A stretch of DNA of 64,000 nucleotides, taken from contig NC_135505.1 of assembly GCF_052857255.1 (NCBI RefSeq), positions 29,538,499-29,602,498 on the forward strand, given 5' to 3'. This stretch comes from Amblyomma americanum. Lineage: Eukaryota > Arthropoda > Arachnida > Ixodida > Ixodidae. How positions within the stretch are numbered: position 1 is the stretch's first letter; every line of letters begins with the position of its first letter. Below the pieces are notes generated by a model. It saw only the letters and a list, made by a program, of their open reading frames with translations. It had not been told where the DNA came from and searched no databases. Below are positions 45,613 to 57,498 of this stretch, piece after piece. The translations under genes were made by a program, and so were the position numbers.

Positions 45613-46372
45613 TTTCGCTTCGCCCTCGTTCTCAACCGGATGCGGGGTCGCCGCGCCTCTCTCGGCCTGTCCCTAGAGTGCCTAGGGAATCGCTAGGGCC
45701 GGCCGGCAGGCCGCCGGGCGTGCGTGGTCTGCGGGCATTCTCTTCGTGAGCGTAGGGGGCGGCGCGCGCGTTTCGGAAGCTGTCCAGGTATGGCTTTTTT
45801 TTTGCGTGGTGCGCTCGTCGGCGCAGCCAGCTGAAATTTCTGTACAGTTCTTGCTTCCACGACATTGCGACGACCCCCAAAATGCGCTGACCCGCGAGAA
45901 ATCGCCAGCGACATAAAGGTACGCATTTTATCTCAAATTTCGCTTCATGAAGTGCTGTACCGCTTACCTACATGCCTTGCGCATTCCAGGACCTCGTTTT
46001 CCTGCTGCAGGAGCACGTCGTGCTGGTGTTCAAAATTTTGTAACTCCATTACGATGACCCACATAAGGTGCGGTTTGAGGACCGCCGGCGTCGCCATCTG
46101 AACCGCCGTCTGACAGCCACGATGAAGCGCTTGTCGGGCGTGCACGTTCTCAATCACGAGGTAAGGGTTGAACAACGTTTTCGCAAGTTTTCTCGTGCAG
46201 AACTCGCCAAATTGCGGCGCTTGTAACGTAACTTTTTTTGCAGCATCGTTTCCTGGATGCTTCTGGCGAGCCGATGCTGTCCTTATTTGCCGCGGACCGA
46301 TACCACGTGGCGAGACGCCAGGGCATCGACCCCAGTGCGCTTTGTTCCTTTGCAGTGGCAATTCAAGGGTAA
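45613..46372 (+). pseudogene. Intron-containing locus of unknown function, in-frame stop
   Basis: Three introns with GT-AG ends are readable: 45788-45847, 45919-45989 and 46161-46243, each with a pyrimidine-rich acceptor. Exons 45848-45918, 45990-46160 and 46244-46372 join in one frame. That frame has coding-like composition, with CADPREIASDIK before the second junction and DLVFLLQEHVVLVFKIL after it. It then has a stop (TAA 46041-46043), followed in the same frame by HYDDPHKVRFEDRRRRHLNR, VHVLNHE and, in the last exon, HRFLDASGEPMLSLFAADRY. The frame closes at TAA 46370-46372. The final block resembles the D-x2-H region of SGNH/GDSL-type hydrolases, but this is weak. With the stop it is probably a pseudogene or a misread exon edge. 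Confidence 0.45.
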
Positions 46373-47030
46373 AAGTGGCCACGATAATTCTGCCACTACA
46401 ATCTGCCCTTTAGGATCGCTATCAGCTGTAACGGTAAGTCCAGAAGTTCCGACTCGCGCATTGTGGAAATCGCGCCTGGCCTAAGTGTCCAGCGTTCACC
46501 CAGTGCAGTGCAGCTTTGTTTAATTCCTTAGAGACTTCACGCGCTTTGTCGAAATCGACGGCAGCCGTGAAAATTTACATATTAGACCTCGCTACAGCAT
46601 TATCCAAGCGCAGCGCGCCTTTGTTTCTTTGTGTCAGCAAGCGTTAGAAGCGCGCGCCGTCTCGCGCTTTGTCCAAGTCGGATCTAAAACTCGCGCTAGG
46701 CCTCGTTGCCTGGTTGACAAAGTGCACGGCTTTGTTCCTTTCAATGGCAAGCCTCTGTCACTACAGTCGGCGGCCTTAATTTTTGTGATCGCTGTCAGCT
46801 TCAACAGCAAGTCCAAGAAAAGTTATGACGATCGCGCGGTGTGGAAATCGGCGGTAGAGACAAAAAACTCGTGCTTGTAGCTGCAGACTTACCCAGCTCC
46901 AGTGCGCCTTCGTTTATTTCCGTAGCGACTACCCGCGCTTTGTAGAAATCGACGCCAGCCGTGAAAGTTTACATATTAGACCTCGCTACAGCATTAGCGC
47001 AGAGCGCCTTCGTTTCTTTGCGTTCTAACT
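46338..47030 (+). repeat. Two tandem diverged copies of a roughly 390-bp segment
   Basis: Blocks in 46338-46640 recur in order at 46726-47028: GCTTTGTTCCTTT, GATCGCTGTCAGC-like, CGCGCTTTGT.GAAATCGACG, and GTTTACATATTAGACCTCGC followed by TACAGCATTA. The offset is about 390 bp. It lies directly after the last readable exon of the intron-containing locus. Confidence 0.7.
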
Positions 47031-47060
47031 TGTTTGCTCGTTACTTTTGTTCTTTTCAGT

Positions 47061-47304
47061 CGTTTCCTGAATCTGTCCAAAGAGCCGGGCTAGGTGGATG
47101 ATTGTTCGCCGTCAGTGGAACCACATGGCGATCGCACTGCATACAGCACGACTTTGGTCCATGTGTTTTTAAAATAAAAACATCAGATGTCGAAGGTCGT
47201 GCCCGAGGATTGCTTCGACAGCTGGGGCAAAACCATGGGGACCGCACACGCTGTGTCGTCGCTGCCAAGTGAAGAGGCACAAAACGGCTGTCAACCTTAA
47301 TAAA
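47061..47304 (+). other. Possible 3' terminal exon with AATAAA
   Basis: An acceptor-like TTCTTTTCAG ends at 47060 and is followed by TCGTTTCCTGAATCTGTCC, which resembles the start of the exon at 46244 (CATCGTTTCCTGGATGC). AATAAA lies at 47299-47304. This could be a duplicated last exon of the upstream locus. Confidence 0.35.
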
Positions 47305-47639
47305 GGCCCTTCTCGGGGCCGCCTCAGTGTTTTCTGGCAGATCACACGCTTTCCACCCTGTGCACGTGTTCTCATTTCCAATTAAATAGGTCCTTCAAAC
47401 CCTGCAGAAGGCTTGAATTAGGAACTGCTAATATCAAGATGGTACTTGAGAAACAATAGCGGCTACAATAACAAAGATGAAGAGGGGCGGGAGTTACACG
47501 CAAAAAAAAAAGGTTGGAGGTACCCAGATAAGCTGAAATGGTTTTGGGCGGGAGTCCTAGTTATTCTATATAGGACTCAAATAATGCATATTCAGCGTTT
47601 ATCAAGGTTTTTGTAGAAATATATAAAGAACATTAAGCA

Positions 47640-49713
47640 GTCTAAACGAATAAGAGAACCATGGATCACGCCAGAGCTCAGAAGAATGATAAAGAGCAAA
47701 AACAAGTACCATTTCTTTTTAAATAATCGCTCTCTTGAATCTCTTATTAAAAAAAAACAAGAAATAATCTAAATGCTGAGCTTAAGCGTGCTAAGACTGT
47801 GTATCGTCAAAAACTGTTCTCTGATGTTAGAATGAAAAATTCAGACACTGTGTGGAAAGTTGTAGATAACTTGTTACGTCGCAATACGAAAAATGCGCCA
47901 GCTCAACGAATAATCTATAAGGCTCTGAATTATCCGGTCAGGCTCTTGCTGGCCATTTAAACAGCAATTTTTTAACCACCCATTTACCTATGATGCATCT
48001 ACCTGAAGTTCCTTCATCTTGTAGCCCTTTTGAAAGCCTTTTCCTTGAGCCCACCAATGAGACCTTTATGAATTTGAATAATAGCAAAGCCTTAGATGTT
48101 GACAATATTCAGATAAAACCAGTCAAATATGTACTATCATATATTGCACCTGTGCTTGCATACATCTTCAATTTCTTAATTGAAACGGGAGTTTACCCGG
48201 AATAAATGAAGAAAGCAAGAGTGACAGTTGTGTTTAAAGGGGAGATAAAGATGTAGTGTCCAATTATAGACCAATATCTGTGATTCCAGTCTTTTCAAAG
48301 GGCTTGGAAAAAGTAATCTTTTCCCGTGTAGTGAACTTTTTAATGCAAAACAAATCCTGTCTGATGCTCAATTTGGCTTCCGAAGGGGAAAGTCGACGGA
48401 AACGGCTTTTTTATCACTTAAGGAATGTATCCTGCAAAACACTGAAGCAGGTATTCTCACTGTCGGACTCTTCATTGATTTTAGTAAGGCTTTCCATTCC
48501 TAAACCATCAAATTTTAACTCATAAACTTTCTCAAAACGGAGTTCGTGGAACACCTTTAGACCTCATGAATTCATACCTACAAATCGAAAACAATCTGTC
48601 TATATCCACAACCATCAGTCTTTTTTTCTGGCGGTACGAAATGGTGTGCCTCAAGGCAGCATTCTGGGCCCGATGCTTTTTAACATCTATAAAAATGACA
48701 TTGGTCATATTTATGACAAAGCGAAATTTATTATATACGCCGATGATAGCAGTTTACTAATCCCTGGTCACGACAAAAACAAGTTAATTGAAGAGTGCAA
48801 CGTAATCCTTACGAAACTAGAGAACTGGTCCTCTTCTAATTGCCTACAAATAAACCCTACAAAGACTAAGGTAATGATTTTCCGTGCAAGGAACAAGCCA
48901 GTCGAACTACAACGCGCTCCTAAATACGCAGGTCAAGAAATTCAAATTGTAGACAGCCACAAAATCCTTGAAGTTACTTTCTCGTCGCATCTCAGGTGGG
49001 ATCGACATGTGGAAAATATTGCAAAAAGCTCTCTTCAGTAGCAGGTGTTCTAACACGATGTCGATGGCTCCTTCCACTCACGTGAAAATTCAAATTTATC
49101 ATGCTCTTTTCGGTTCCGTGACTCTGTTTGGGCAACCACCACAAAAACAAATGTGATAAAAATACAGGTTCTGCAGAAGAAAATGATCCGCTACATTGCA
49201 AACCTTCCTTATCTGTCTCTCCAACGCAAACTGCTTTTAGAAATTATAACATCATTCGTTTTGAACATATATATGTTTTTCGCATTTTGAGGTTCTTTTA
49301 CCATTCTTCTCCTGCTTATAGAGATTTCTTAATACGTACTACACATTTAAGGACCGCTTCGAATCGACTCTACACCTGAAATAGCGATCTCTGGTATATT
49401 CCATATTTTCGAATTAATTATAAACTACAAACGCTTGAACACAATTTACCGACCACTCTTAATAAGCACAAAGTTTTGGATAGTGTTAAACCAAGCGAGT
49501 TAAAAATGTATTTTGTTAATATATAGCCAGGTTGCATTTAATGTTCCTTTGTTGTCTGCCGGTGCCATGTATGCCTATTGAGTGTTTCTTTTCTCTTTAT
49601 TTTTTCTCGGGTCTTCTCTTTGTTTTCATGCGTCTGTAAACTATTCTTAGTGAACATACATGCTGATTGTTTTCATTGCAGTTCAAAAATTGAACAAAAA
49701 AATAAAAAAATAA
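47640..49713 (+). mobile_element. Jockey/CR1-type LINE, long degenerate copy
   Basis: Plus-strand order: the pre-RT segment (IREPWITPELRRMIKSKNKY, about 47650); the finger region near 48250 (NYRPISVIPVFSKGLEKVIF); GLFIDFSKAF near 48465; GVPQGSILGPMLFNIY near 48640; the catalytic FIIYADDSSLL at about 48725-48760; and a thumb region to 49040. Post-RT blocks run to about 49560, and an A-rich tail AAAAAATAAAAAAATAAAG ends the copy at about 49713. Several frame changes and stops interrupt ORF2; no endonuclease or ORF1 is seen, so the 5' part is missing. No RNase H is visible. Confidence 0.85.
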
Positions 49714-51190
49714 AGATAGGGGTGTGGGGAGCAGACAGGGACAGGATTGGGGGAGGAAGCAAAAAATAGAAAGAAAAGAAAAAAGGGGGAAGGAACTATT
49801 CTAGGAAGGAAGGACGGGGTAAAAAAGGAGATGGCGAAACGAGAGAAAGGGAGAGGAAGACGGTGCCCGCGACATGGGCAGCGCGGCAACCACAGGCGTA
49901 CGAAAGCAAAGCGTGCAAACAAGACACAAACAAAATGCACAAACACAAAGATGGGCGCCGCTGCAGATGCGTGGCCAAAGAGGCGCCGCTGCGCAAAATG
50001 ACACTGGCAGCGACGAACAGGCCAAACCAGGCGCCTTTTGGGGGGTCTCACTAATTTCCGGTGAGCCGAGGGCTAGAACGTTAAGGAAGGAGTGGGCTAC
50101 GTTAACGAGCACATGTGTAAGAACTTACTCAGGGGGTCTGGGTTTCACTGAGCGGTGCACCCCTCTCCCTGGGCGGGTCGTTGAACCGACTTCGTCGGGA
50201 ATACTTGGTTGTAGTGGAGGAGGGCTGGGCTAGCTGTGTACAAAGATTTCAAATTGTCGGAAAAAAGTAAGGAAAGAACGTCAAAGCTTATTAATACTGC
50301 ACGAGGCAGGATAGTGTAAGTAAGGAGGGGTATGAGTGCCTGGGATATACACTAGGAGTTATAAAGGGTATATCTGAGTTAGCCAATTAACGAGAGGTGC
50401 AGTATTATTTTGTTTGGAGGTCGTGAATAAAAGAAAGGATACCAGGCTTTTCGTTAAGACATTCTTGAATAGTATTAAACTTGTGGATAAAATAGAATTC
50501 ACGTTGTTCACGTTCTCGCCTGTTTTTGAAGCCCCCTTGAATAATTGTTACTTTTAGTTGGTCAAATGGGTGTCCTTCTGAGTTTACATGCTTGGATAGG
50601 GGAAGATTGGGGAGAGACTTGGTGTGTGCTCGGTGGTTGTTGAATCGAATGCGGAATGCAGTGTTTGTCTCTCCTATGTATTGCTAGTTACACACAGTGC
50701 ATTCAAGAAGGTAAATAATGTTTGATGAGTCGCAGTCAAACTTGCCGTTGATTGAATGCTGGAAAACTGACCTCGTACTAGTTGCGGAACACGTAGTCTT
50801 CATGTGCTTGCAAACTTTGCAGCTATCTTTACCACAGGGCTGGCATCCATATTTTGGGGTTTTGTGTTCCTTGGAGTGGACTAGATGGTTCTGAATGTTT
50901 TTGGCACGCCTGTAAATCACGCGGGGTTCGCATGTAAATATTTTCGATAGTCGTTGACTTTGCTGGAGAATATTAAAGTGCTTATTAAGAACTATGTTTA
51001 TGTTCGGTGCGTTACTGTTAAATGTGAGAATAAGGTTTGTAGTGTAATCATTTCGGTTATCTCTTCAGGGCCCCTGGAGTATTAGACTACGGTTCAGATT
51101 TGAAGCTCTGCTTATGGCGTCATCAATAAAAGAACGTGGATAGCGCTGCGTTAAGAGCATGTAAACATTTTTTAATGCTTTTTATACGTA
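49714..51190 (-). mobile_element. Penelope-like element, second family, truncated
   Basis: Minus-strand copy. From about 51160 downward it reads the post-RT linker (RYPRSFIDDAISRA), the Cys-rich segment YGCQPCGKDSCKVCKHM at about 50820-50870, then IIYLLECTVCN. A stop (TAG at about 50685) falls in front of the QYIGE nuclease motif and FRIRFNNHRAHT near 50650. The nuclease ends near 50450. A long purine-rich (plus strand) 3' untranslated region extends to about 49714, where it abuts the LINE tail. No reverse transcriptase remains. The Cys pattern differs from the family at 7930-9350, so two Penelope-like families coexist here. Confidence 0.8.
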
Positions 51191-52980
51191 CATGTAAACA
51201 TTTTTTTTGCTTGAAGTGCGTTTGTCGTGTACTGCCATTTCAGAGGCGCTTGGGCCCAGTCAAGCTGCTTTTTAGCAGCTTTTAGCCCTTGCATCTCTGT
51301 AGTATGTAACTTGCATTTTGTAAAAATGAAATGAAATTGCATTTGGAAGAGAAAGACAAGGTTTCATTTTGCAGTGTAAGCTTGCGTCTCTAGAATGAAC
51401 AGAGAACGTTGCCTCACACTGCTTGGGCCTGTCGTTTGACCCCTCGTTCACCGCAGGGAAAAAAAGGACCTATCTAGGAAACTATTTGTGGGATCTTTCC
51501 TCTGCTTCAGGAGGGGAGGGGGAGGGGAGGGGGAGGGGAAGGGGGTTGATGGCCTACCCTTTGTCGGGTTCGCCGCGACACGCGACGCACGACGGACAAG
51601 ACGACGAAAGGAAGCGGGGAAAGCTGCCTTTCCGAAATTAACCGTGACTGGCAGGTGCCTATAGCTGTGTTTGGATTCCAGGGAAGCAGCAACCGACCTC
51701 TGAATCCTTCTCGCCCATTCCCACGGGGCTCCGCGTGCCAAGTCGCCATGTGCGGTGAAAAGAGCAGTGTGCAGAGTTTAAATTAAACAAGTATGAATCT
51801 ATACAGTGAAGCCAATCACAGACAGCTAGAGGAATTTCAAGAGCATGCTGTGTGATGCTAGTTATCTCAGTGAAAACTAATGCAGCCAACTATTATTTCG
51901 TATTTTTTTTTACCCAACAGACATGAAAGGTCTGAAGATGAATTAGTACCAAACACATCGGTACATCAGTTGTAATGCCTGAAAAAAGTTGTACCAACAT
52001 ATAGATGCCCATGTCGTGATAATCAGGAATACTGAAGAATTAAAGAAAATTAAAACATTCTTTTTGTTCGGGCTCACACACCTGCTACAAACATCTTTAT
52101 ACGTAGCAATTTAATGACTCTGTAGGATGCTTTTTGGGTAAAAAGTACAGTATGGCAGAAAGGAGTCTTTAGGAAATGCACTGTGTAGAAATAGCCATAC
52201 CAATTCCATCTCATCGTTCGATAAATATAACAAATACCGTGCAAAGAAGCTTGCTGCATAGTATAGTTGCAAGTTACTGGTTGCAGACCGCTCTGCAGTC
52301 ACTGAACTGCGATTGTGTATGTACTGCATGACAGTGCGTGGATAGCAAAGCATGCATTTAACCAACAAAGAGATGCTTGTTCATATCGTTTACCACACAT
52401 ATAAACAACATCAATGAAACAGGATGCTATGTGTAACTTTTTGACATGTTCCTTTTTGGCAGCCTCTAAAAATGTTTCCGCCTAAATGAGCTGGCTTGTT
52501 TTTCAACAGTATAACCACGGGACTGCTGTAAATTGCCACATTTTCAAATTGTATGAACATCATTGCATGTGAGGGGTCACAACCCTATCCTGTTTCTTGA
52601 AGGTCCCGTTGCTTTGTTGGCAATGCTTGGACAACCATGGCCAGGTTTCCGCATTCATGTGCACAGGGTATGTCCATTACGTGCATGCCTTTCCACCTAG
52701 TAATGGCTTACATTGCAAACAGACAAAAAAAACACATAGAGCACAAGTACAGATAGTATTTGTAGTCCACACTCTTCTTCTTCACCTCAGTAAATATGGC
52801 ACATACCCACGCGGGGGGACTGGCCAAGGTACAGTGGAGATTTGCCAATGAAGTATTTGCACGGGAAAAAAGACGTGAGGCGGCGGCGTAGAAGACTGAA
52901 TCAAGATAAAGACAGAAAAATTCAATTAAATTTAAGAAATATGAATTACCAGGAATAGAACCAAGCATTTCGGACATGAG
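51191..52980. other. No gene recognised; G-rich tract at 51507-51545
   Basis: Unassigned sequence. At 51507-51545 runs of four to five G separated by A (GGAGGGGAGGGGGAGGGG) could form G-quadruplexes. The rest is AT-rich without a domain-bearing frame. Confidence 0.45.
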
Positions 52981-52984
52981 ACAG

Positions 52985-54010
52985 AATTTTGTATACAGCT
53001 AACAAGGTAACCGATCAGTTGCACTTATGTAATCATGGAGGTAGCCACAAACACTGCTTAACGGGAGTTCCTTGGCGCTCGCACCGAACGAGAGAAGAAC
53101 TGGAAGAGACTGGAAGAGGGACCTCCAAATACTGATTTCCTTGAACGACCGCCGGCAAGAGAGGAGAAAATGGTCTAATGTTTCAACTTGCCCACATGAG
53201 ACACAAAGGTTTGTCGCAGGGAACTCGTATCTGCGTAAGTACAAATTTAAGTGAGGGATTCTGCATCGCAGAAGCGTCATTGACACCTCAAAACGCCTTG
53301 ATTTACACCACCGGGCATCCCATGGGTACTTTGAGTGGTGAAAATCCACGGTATTGAGCAACGGATCACTCAAGCTGGCTGAAATATGTTGGAACCACTG
53401 GAAACGTGAAGTTTCCAACAGAATGAGGTGAGGGACGGGATAGATTAAGATTACACGAGCGCTGAGAGCTGACCTTGCCAATAAATCAGCCACCTCGTTA
53501 AAATAGACACCCGAATGCCTGCAGGTACCCGGACAAAGCGGATCTCACGCACTGTGCACGGAACAAAAAATCTAAGCGGCCGATTCAATAAAGATTTTCC
53601 GGAGTTTTGGAGAGAGCCTAAAACTGAAAGGCAGTCTGCAAGAATAAGAACCCGTGCTACATGTCTGGGAATTTGGGAAGAACCAAACCAATAGCCGAAA
53701 ACTCTACGAAGAATTTAGAAGTATAATCAGGGATACGAACGGAATAGCTCCAAGCCAGATCCTGCGAATATATCCCAATCGCCGCCTTCTGACAGCTGCC
53801 GGAGGCATCAGTGGAGAGAACAGTATGATGAGGAAAATTGTGTAGGTGTTCAGAAAGAAGACCATTTAGGATATTTGCGGGCATATGTTTCGCATGGAAC
53901 GGGTAAATATGGTCGTAATAGAAGACGGGGTCAGCCTGCGTATCAGCAACTCGTTGCAAGGAGATCAGATCAACCTGAAGCGGAGCTTGCGTGAACCTAA
54001 CTTGCGGAAG
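52985..54010 (-). mobile_element. LINE fragment: RNase H and C-terminal domain
   Basis: Minus-strand frames. 53657-53959 holds an RNase H start (HHTVLSTDASGSCQKAAIGI). 52999-53493 holds the RNase H end (MADLLARSALS) and a C-terminal zinc-like motif, LCVSCGQVETLDHFLLSCRR. A frame change separates them at about 53500-53650. The DHFLLSC variant differs from the LINEs at 12394 and 19762, so this is a third RNase H LINE lineage. Reverse transcriptase is absent. Confidence 0.75.
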
Positions 54011-54456
54011 CTGATAGCCTGGCCAATGTTGCTGTTGTTGTTAGCCTATCAAAAGATCGCACATACCCACACTGGGCGATCGGCGAAGAATCCGGTGGCT
54101 ATTAATCTGTACTCAATTAACAAAAAAGAAAACCACGCGGGAACGCAACACTGGCGGATGTGCTGAATTTCAGGAACAAACCATGCAACAAGTAACAAAA
54201 TATTCCTAAATCAGATTTTACATTGCATAATGAACCATGACTGTACCAAAGCAATTAGACATAAGTGAAGCATTTCATTCCTTTCGTGACATAAACGAGT
54301 TATGAGGTTTGTTGAACAATTAAAAAAGTGATTTTTCATGGCAGCCAGCATGGGTCATTTCAAGTCATAGCTCAAGATTACAATCACATCTGATATAGAT
54401 GACACGCATGCTATGAAAGCAATATAATTTTTTTTCCTTTTTTTGAGAAATGCACA
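54011..54456. other. No gene recognised
   Basis: AT-rich unassigned sequence leading into a tandem duplication. Confidence 0.45.
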
Positions 54457-54922
54457 GGCAGTTTCAAGGCTTGCTTCACAATTTAATTTCTGACGTATAC
54501 ACAAAGACATGTCTATAAATTATTCGTGCGTTACACCAGAACCAACACAACTTAAGTTGGTAAATCATGTTCATTACCTGGGTGTCATTAGTAGCAAACA
54601 TATGATAATGCTGCTAATGTTATAGACGGACAAACAGCGGTTTTATGAAGACTTTAAGTAATACGTGATACTGTTGTGTCCATCAGGTAGGCAGTTTCAA
54701 GGCTTGCTTCACAATTTAATTTCTGGCGTAAACACAAAGGCATGTCTACAAATTATTCGTGCGTTACACCAGAACCAACACTACTTAAGTTGGTAAATCA
54801 TGTTCATTACCTGGATGTCATTAATAGCAAACATATGCTAATGCTGCTAATGTTATAGACGAACAAACAGTGGTTTTATGAAGACGTTAAGCAATACGTG
54901 ATACTGTTGTGTCCATCAGGTA
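54457..54922 (+). repeat. Tandem duplication of 233 bp
   Basis: 54457-54689 and 54690-54922 start with GGCAGTTTCAAGGCTTGCTT and end with GTGTCCATCAGGTA. They differ at roughly a dozen positions, including a CTGACGTATAC / CTGGCGTAAAC change near the start. No known repeat family is recognised inside. Confidence 0.9.
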
Positions 54923-55839
54923 ATGAACTGTGCGGCAGTTTCAGCTTCTCTTCTCTTATTTTCAAATTCAATTCTCTTACTTTCAGTTTCTCTTCATCAG
55001 AGTTTCAGTTTCAGTCACATGCATGTTTCTTGACACCGCGTATACGTGACGCAGGAAAAGTAGAGGGGGGGGGGGGGGGTCGGAGGAACCTTGGCGTCAG
55101 CATGACATCGCTCGCTCCGGTGTGTCGTTCGATCTTGCATCTACAATACAACAACGTGCCGACGAGGTAAATCTTTACTATGAGTTTCACGGGATCTTAC
55201 GCCCCCTCGTACATTCTTGAAAACCCCGGATCAGCCACCAATACCATGGAACCAGTGGAAGGCACTGTTCTCTACCTACTTAGAGGCGTCTGGCGCCTGA
55301 GTTTCCTGCATCCCGGCGCAAAGCTATAGATGCTTCTGCAATCGCGCGGCGTCGGAGGTCAGCGTCGTTCCGGAACGCCTCCCGCCACGAGCGCAATTTT
55401 AAAACGAAGGAGACCTCAATTAAGTGAAGTTACGAAACGCGAAGATGCGTCGAAGGTGCCTCCGCCCGCCTTCCGTCGCGGAGACAAAAAGAGGGCTCCT
55501 TCCTAAAAACTGAGAGAGAGGGGAGAGTAACAGAAAGAAAATGGGGAACGAAGGCGCGAAATCGCCCAAGTGTGCGTTATTGCAATGGGTTACTGCCCTA
55601 TATGAAGCATCACGTTCTATTATCTGCAAAACAGGAAAAAAGAAATAAATAAAATGTATAAAAAATATAAAAAGTTGAGGGGGGGAATAGGCAATATGCT
55701 TTGCTCTCAGAACTGTTTTCTCTGGTCATGAGCAAGAAAGACTGGCAGGGGGAGGAGAAGGCCGGCATGTGGAAGCAAGCACGCAAATTGGCATGACCTC
55801 AGGCGATGCAGTCCGGGTGCTGTGAATTTCAGTAGGGCT
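54923..55839. other. No gene recognised; poly-G run of 15
   Basis: Repeated TTTCAGTTTC-like words at 54935-55015 and 15 consecutive G at 55065-55079. No convincing frame. Confidence 0.45.
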
Positions 55840-55843
55840 AGGA

Positions 55844-56278
55844 CTATGATCTCTGAAGTGTGGAGAGAGTACCAGGGTTTTCATTTATACCGGCGTGCAC
55901 AGTATTAAACTGATATATAAAGTATGACTCTCGTTGCTCACGCTCACGGGCATTTTGGAAGCCGCTCTGTAGCAGCGTAACTTTTAGTTTGTGAAACTCG
56001 TGACCTTCCTGGGAAAGATGTTTCGACAGGGGGAGGAGAGAAAGAGATCTGGTGTGCGCGCGGTGGTTGTTGAATCTAATTCGGAAAGAATTCTCTGTTT
56101 GGCCAATGTATTGCATCTGACAATCGCCACACTCGAGCATGCATATTACGTTACTACTGTCACAGTTCAAGTTTTCACGGATGGAGTGTTTGAAGTTAGA
56201 GTGTGTGCTTTGAGCTAGTGTTGTCCGCATGTGCTGGCAAACCTGACAGCGATTCTTCCTGCAAGGTAGGCAAACCAC
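55844..56278 (-). CDS. Penelope-like GIY-YIG endonuclease segment
   Basis: 144-codon open frame. It begins in the Cys-rich segment (CLPCRKNRCQVCQHM), passes CDSSNVICMLECGDCQ, and reaches the nuclease core MQYIGQTENSFRIRFNNHRA with the catalytic Arg. It ends with REREQRESYFIYQFNT, a conserved block whose Glu may be catalytic. The frame is intact but is only the 3' part of a broken polyprotein. Confidence 0.85.
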   Translation of the reverse strand: MVCLPCRKNRCQVCQHMRTTLAQSTHSNFKHSIRENLNCDSSNVICMLECGDCQMQYIGQTENSFRIRFNNHRAHTRSLSLLPLSKHLSQEGHEFHKLKVTLLQSGFQNAREREQRESYFIYQFNTVHAGINENPGTLSTLQRS

Positions 56279-56449
56279 AAGGTTTTACTTATTGACAGTA
56301 GAGTGAACTACATAATTCTGCATGTTTTTTGGTAGTCTGTAGGTAACCTGTACAACTATTGGAAAAAATTTTGACGGTCGATCGTTTTGTTCGATTATGT
56401 TGAAATTATATCGCTAAGCGTAGACAGCTGGGCTAGTTGGTTCACAGTC

Positions 56450-56830
56450 GCATTATGATACATCGTTCTGGCGCAAGAAAAACACGGACGAAGGAAGAAC
56501 AGACACACAATCGCCGGACATCAACTGAAGTTTATTCACAGAAACCAGTCCTATATGTACACATGTGACCACCAAGTAAGTGATATCAAAAGCACAAAAT
56601 CGGGAAAACCAAAAGGCAATCAACCAGATCCACAGGTTCCATATCGCACACGTGCCTTCATGCAAATCGCCCACAATTTCTGTGCCTAGCTGACACGATC
56701 AACACCGTTAGCCTTCAGATAATCTAGTTCCTTTCTTCTAAGCACAATAGAGGGAGTACTGACGCAGTGATCTTTATCATTGGCAATACAGAGGGCTTCA
56801 AAAATTTCCCGGCTTTTCTGAGTGCTGAAC
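56450..56830 (-). repeat. Left inverted arm
   Basis: Inverse complement of 57499-57880 with only scattered differences. It begins GCATTATGATACATCGTTCT. Its reverse strand repeats the coding end and 3' untranslated region of the element. Confidence 0.9.
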
Positions 56831-57450
56831 GCGCGTTTCCTGGCTGGCAGTACAAGCCACGGTCGAGAAAACAAATTATTAACTACAAATCGGCTCATTC
56901 TAAGCTCGAGAAGAGAGCTATTGCAAAAAACTGCATCCGCTCTGCTCTAGCCAAGTCGTGTGAGCATCGAGTCCGGGAGAGTGTCCATGCCCAACTAAGG
57001 CGTCTGGAGAAGGCAGGTTTCCAGAGAGAAATCGTGGCCTCAGTGGTCGAAAGCCAGATTAGCGAAGTAAAATCTGGTGGACGGCACAGGCAGGTGGATA
57101 ACACACGCCCACGACCTGTCGTTGTGCCTTACTGGCACAAGGTCTCGCACCGCCTCGAGAAGGTCGGGGACAAGTGCGGCGTCCGTGTAGTGTTTTCAGC
57201 TCCGGAGAAGCTGGGACGTCTGTGCCGCCTAGTAAACGAACCCAAAAAGAGGTCTGCCTGCAAAATTAGGCACACCAAAGCCCTCGTCGACTGCAAGGTT
57301 GGCGTGGTGTATAACATCCCTCTCGCCTGTGGCAAACGCTACATTGGACAAACCGGGCGCTGTATCAACGAACGCTTGCTAGAGTATCGCAGGACAGTAA
57401 CTTCGATTAGTGGCGGAGGTCATTTAGCTGACCACATTCGCCGTTGTTAG
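56767..57450 (+). pseudogene. Penelope-like linker and GIY-YIG endonuclease, one nonsense codon
   Basis: Genuine element coding starts around 56850 (SAHSKLEKRAIAKN); the first part of the frame is antisense of the left arm. It continues with a basic linker, SAPEKLGRLCRLVNEPKKRS, and the nuclease core KRYIGQTGRCINERLLEYRR, and stops at TAG 57448-57450. The same frame stays open after that stop to TAG 57642-57644, including FEALCIANDKDHC, so a single nonsense codon breaks it. It is closely similar to the frame at 8149-8697 on the minus strand. Confidence 0.8.
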
Positions 57451-57498
57451 TATAAGCCAGCACGCAAGGCGTTTTTGGAAGAAACAAGTGTGTTAAGA

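Noticed and set aside
45945..46382. A 145-codon minus-strand protein
   Set aside because: It is antisense to the spliced exons, crosses three consensus splice junctions of the other strand, and has no recognisable domain.
51448..51749. Proline-rich minus-strand proteins over the G-rich tract
   Set aside because: Low-complexity translation of a purine-rich repeat.
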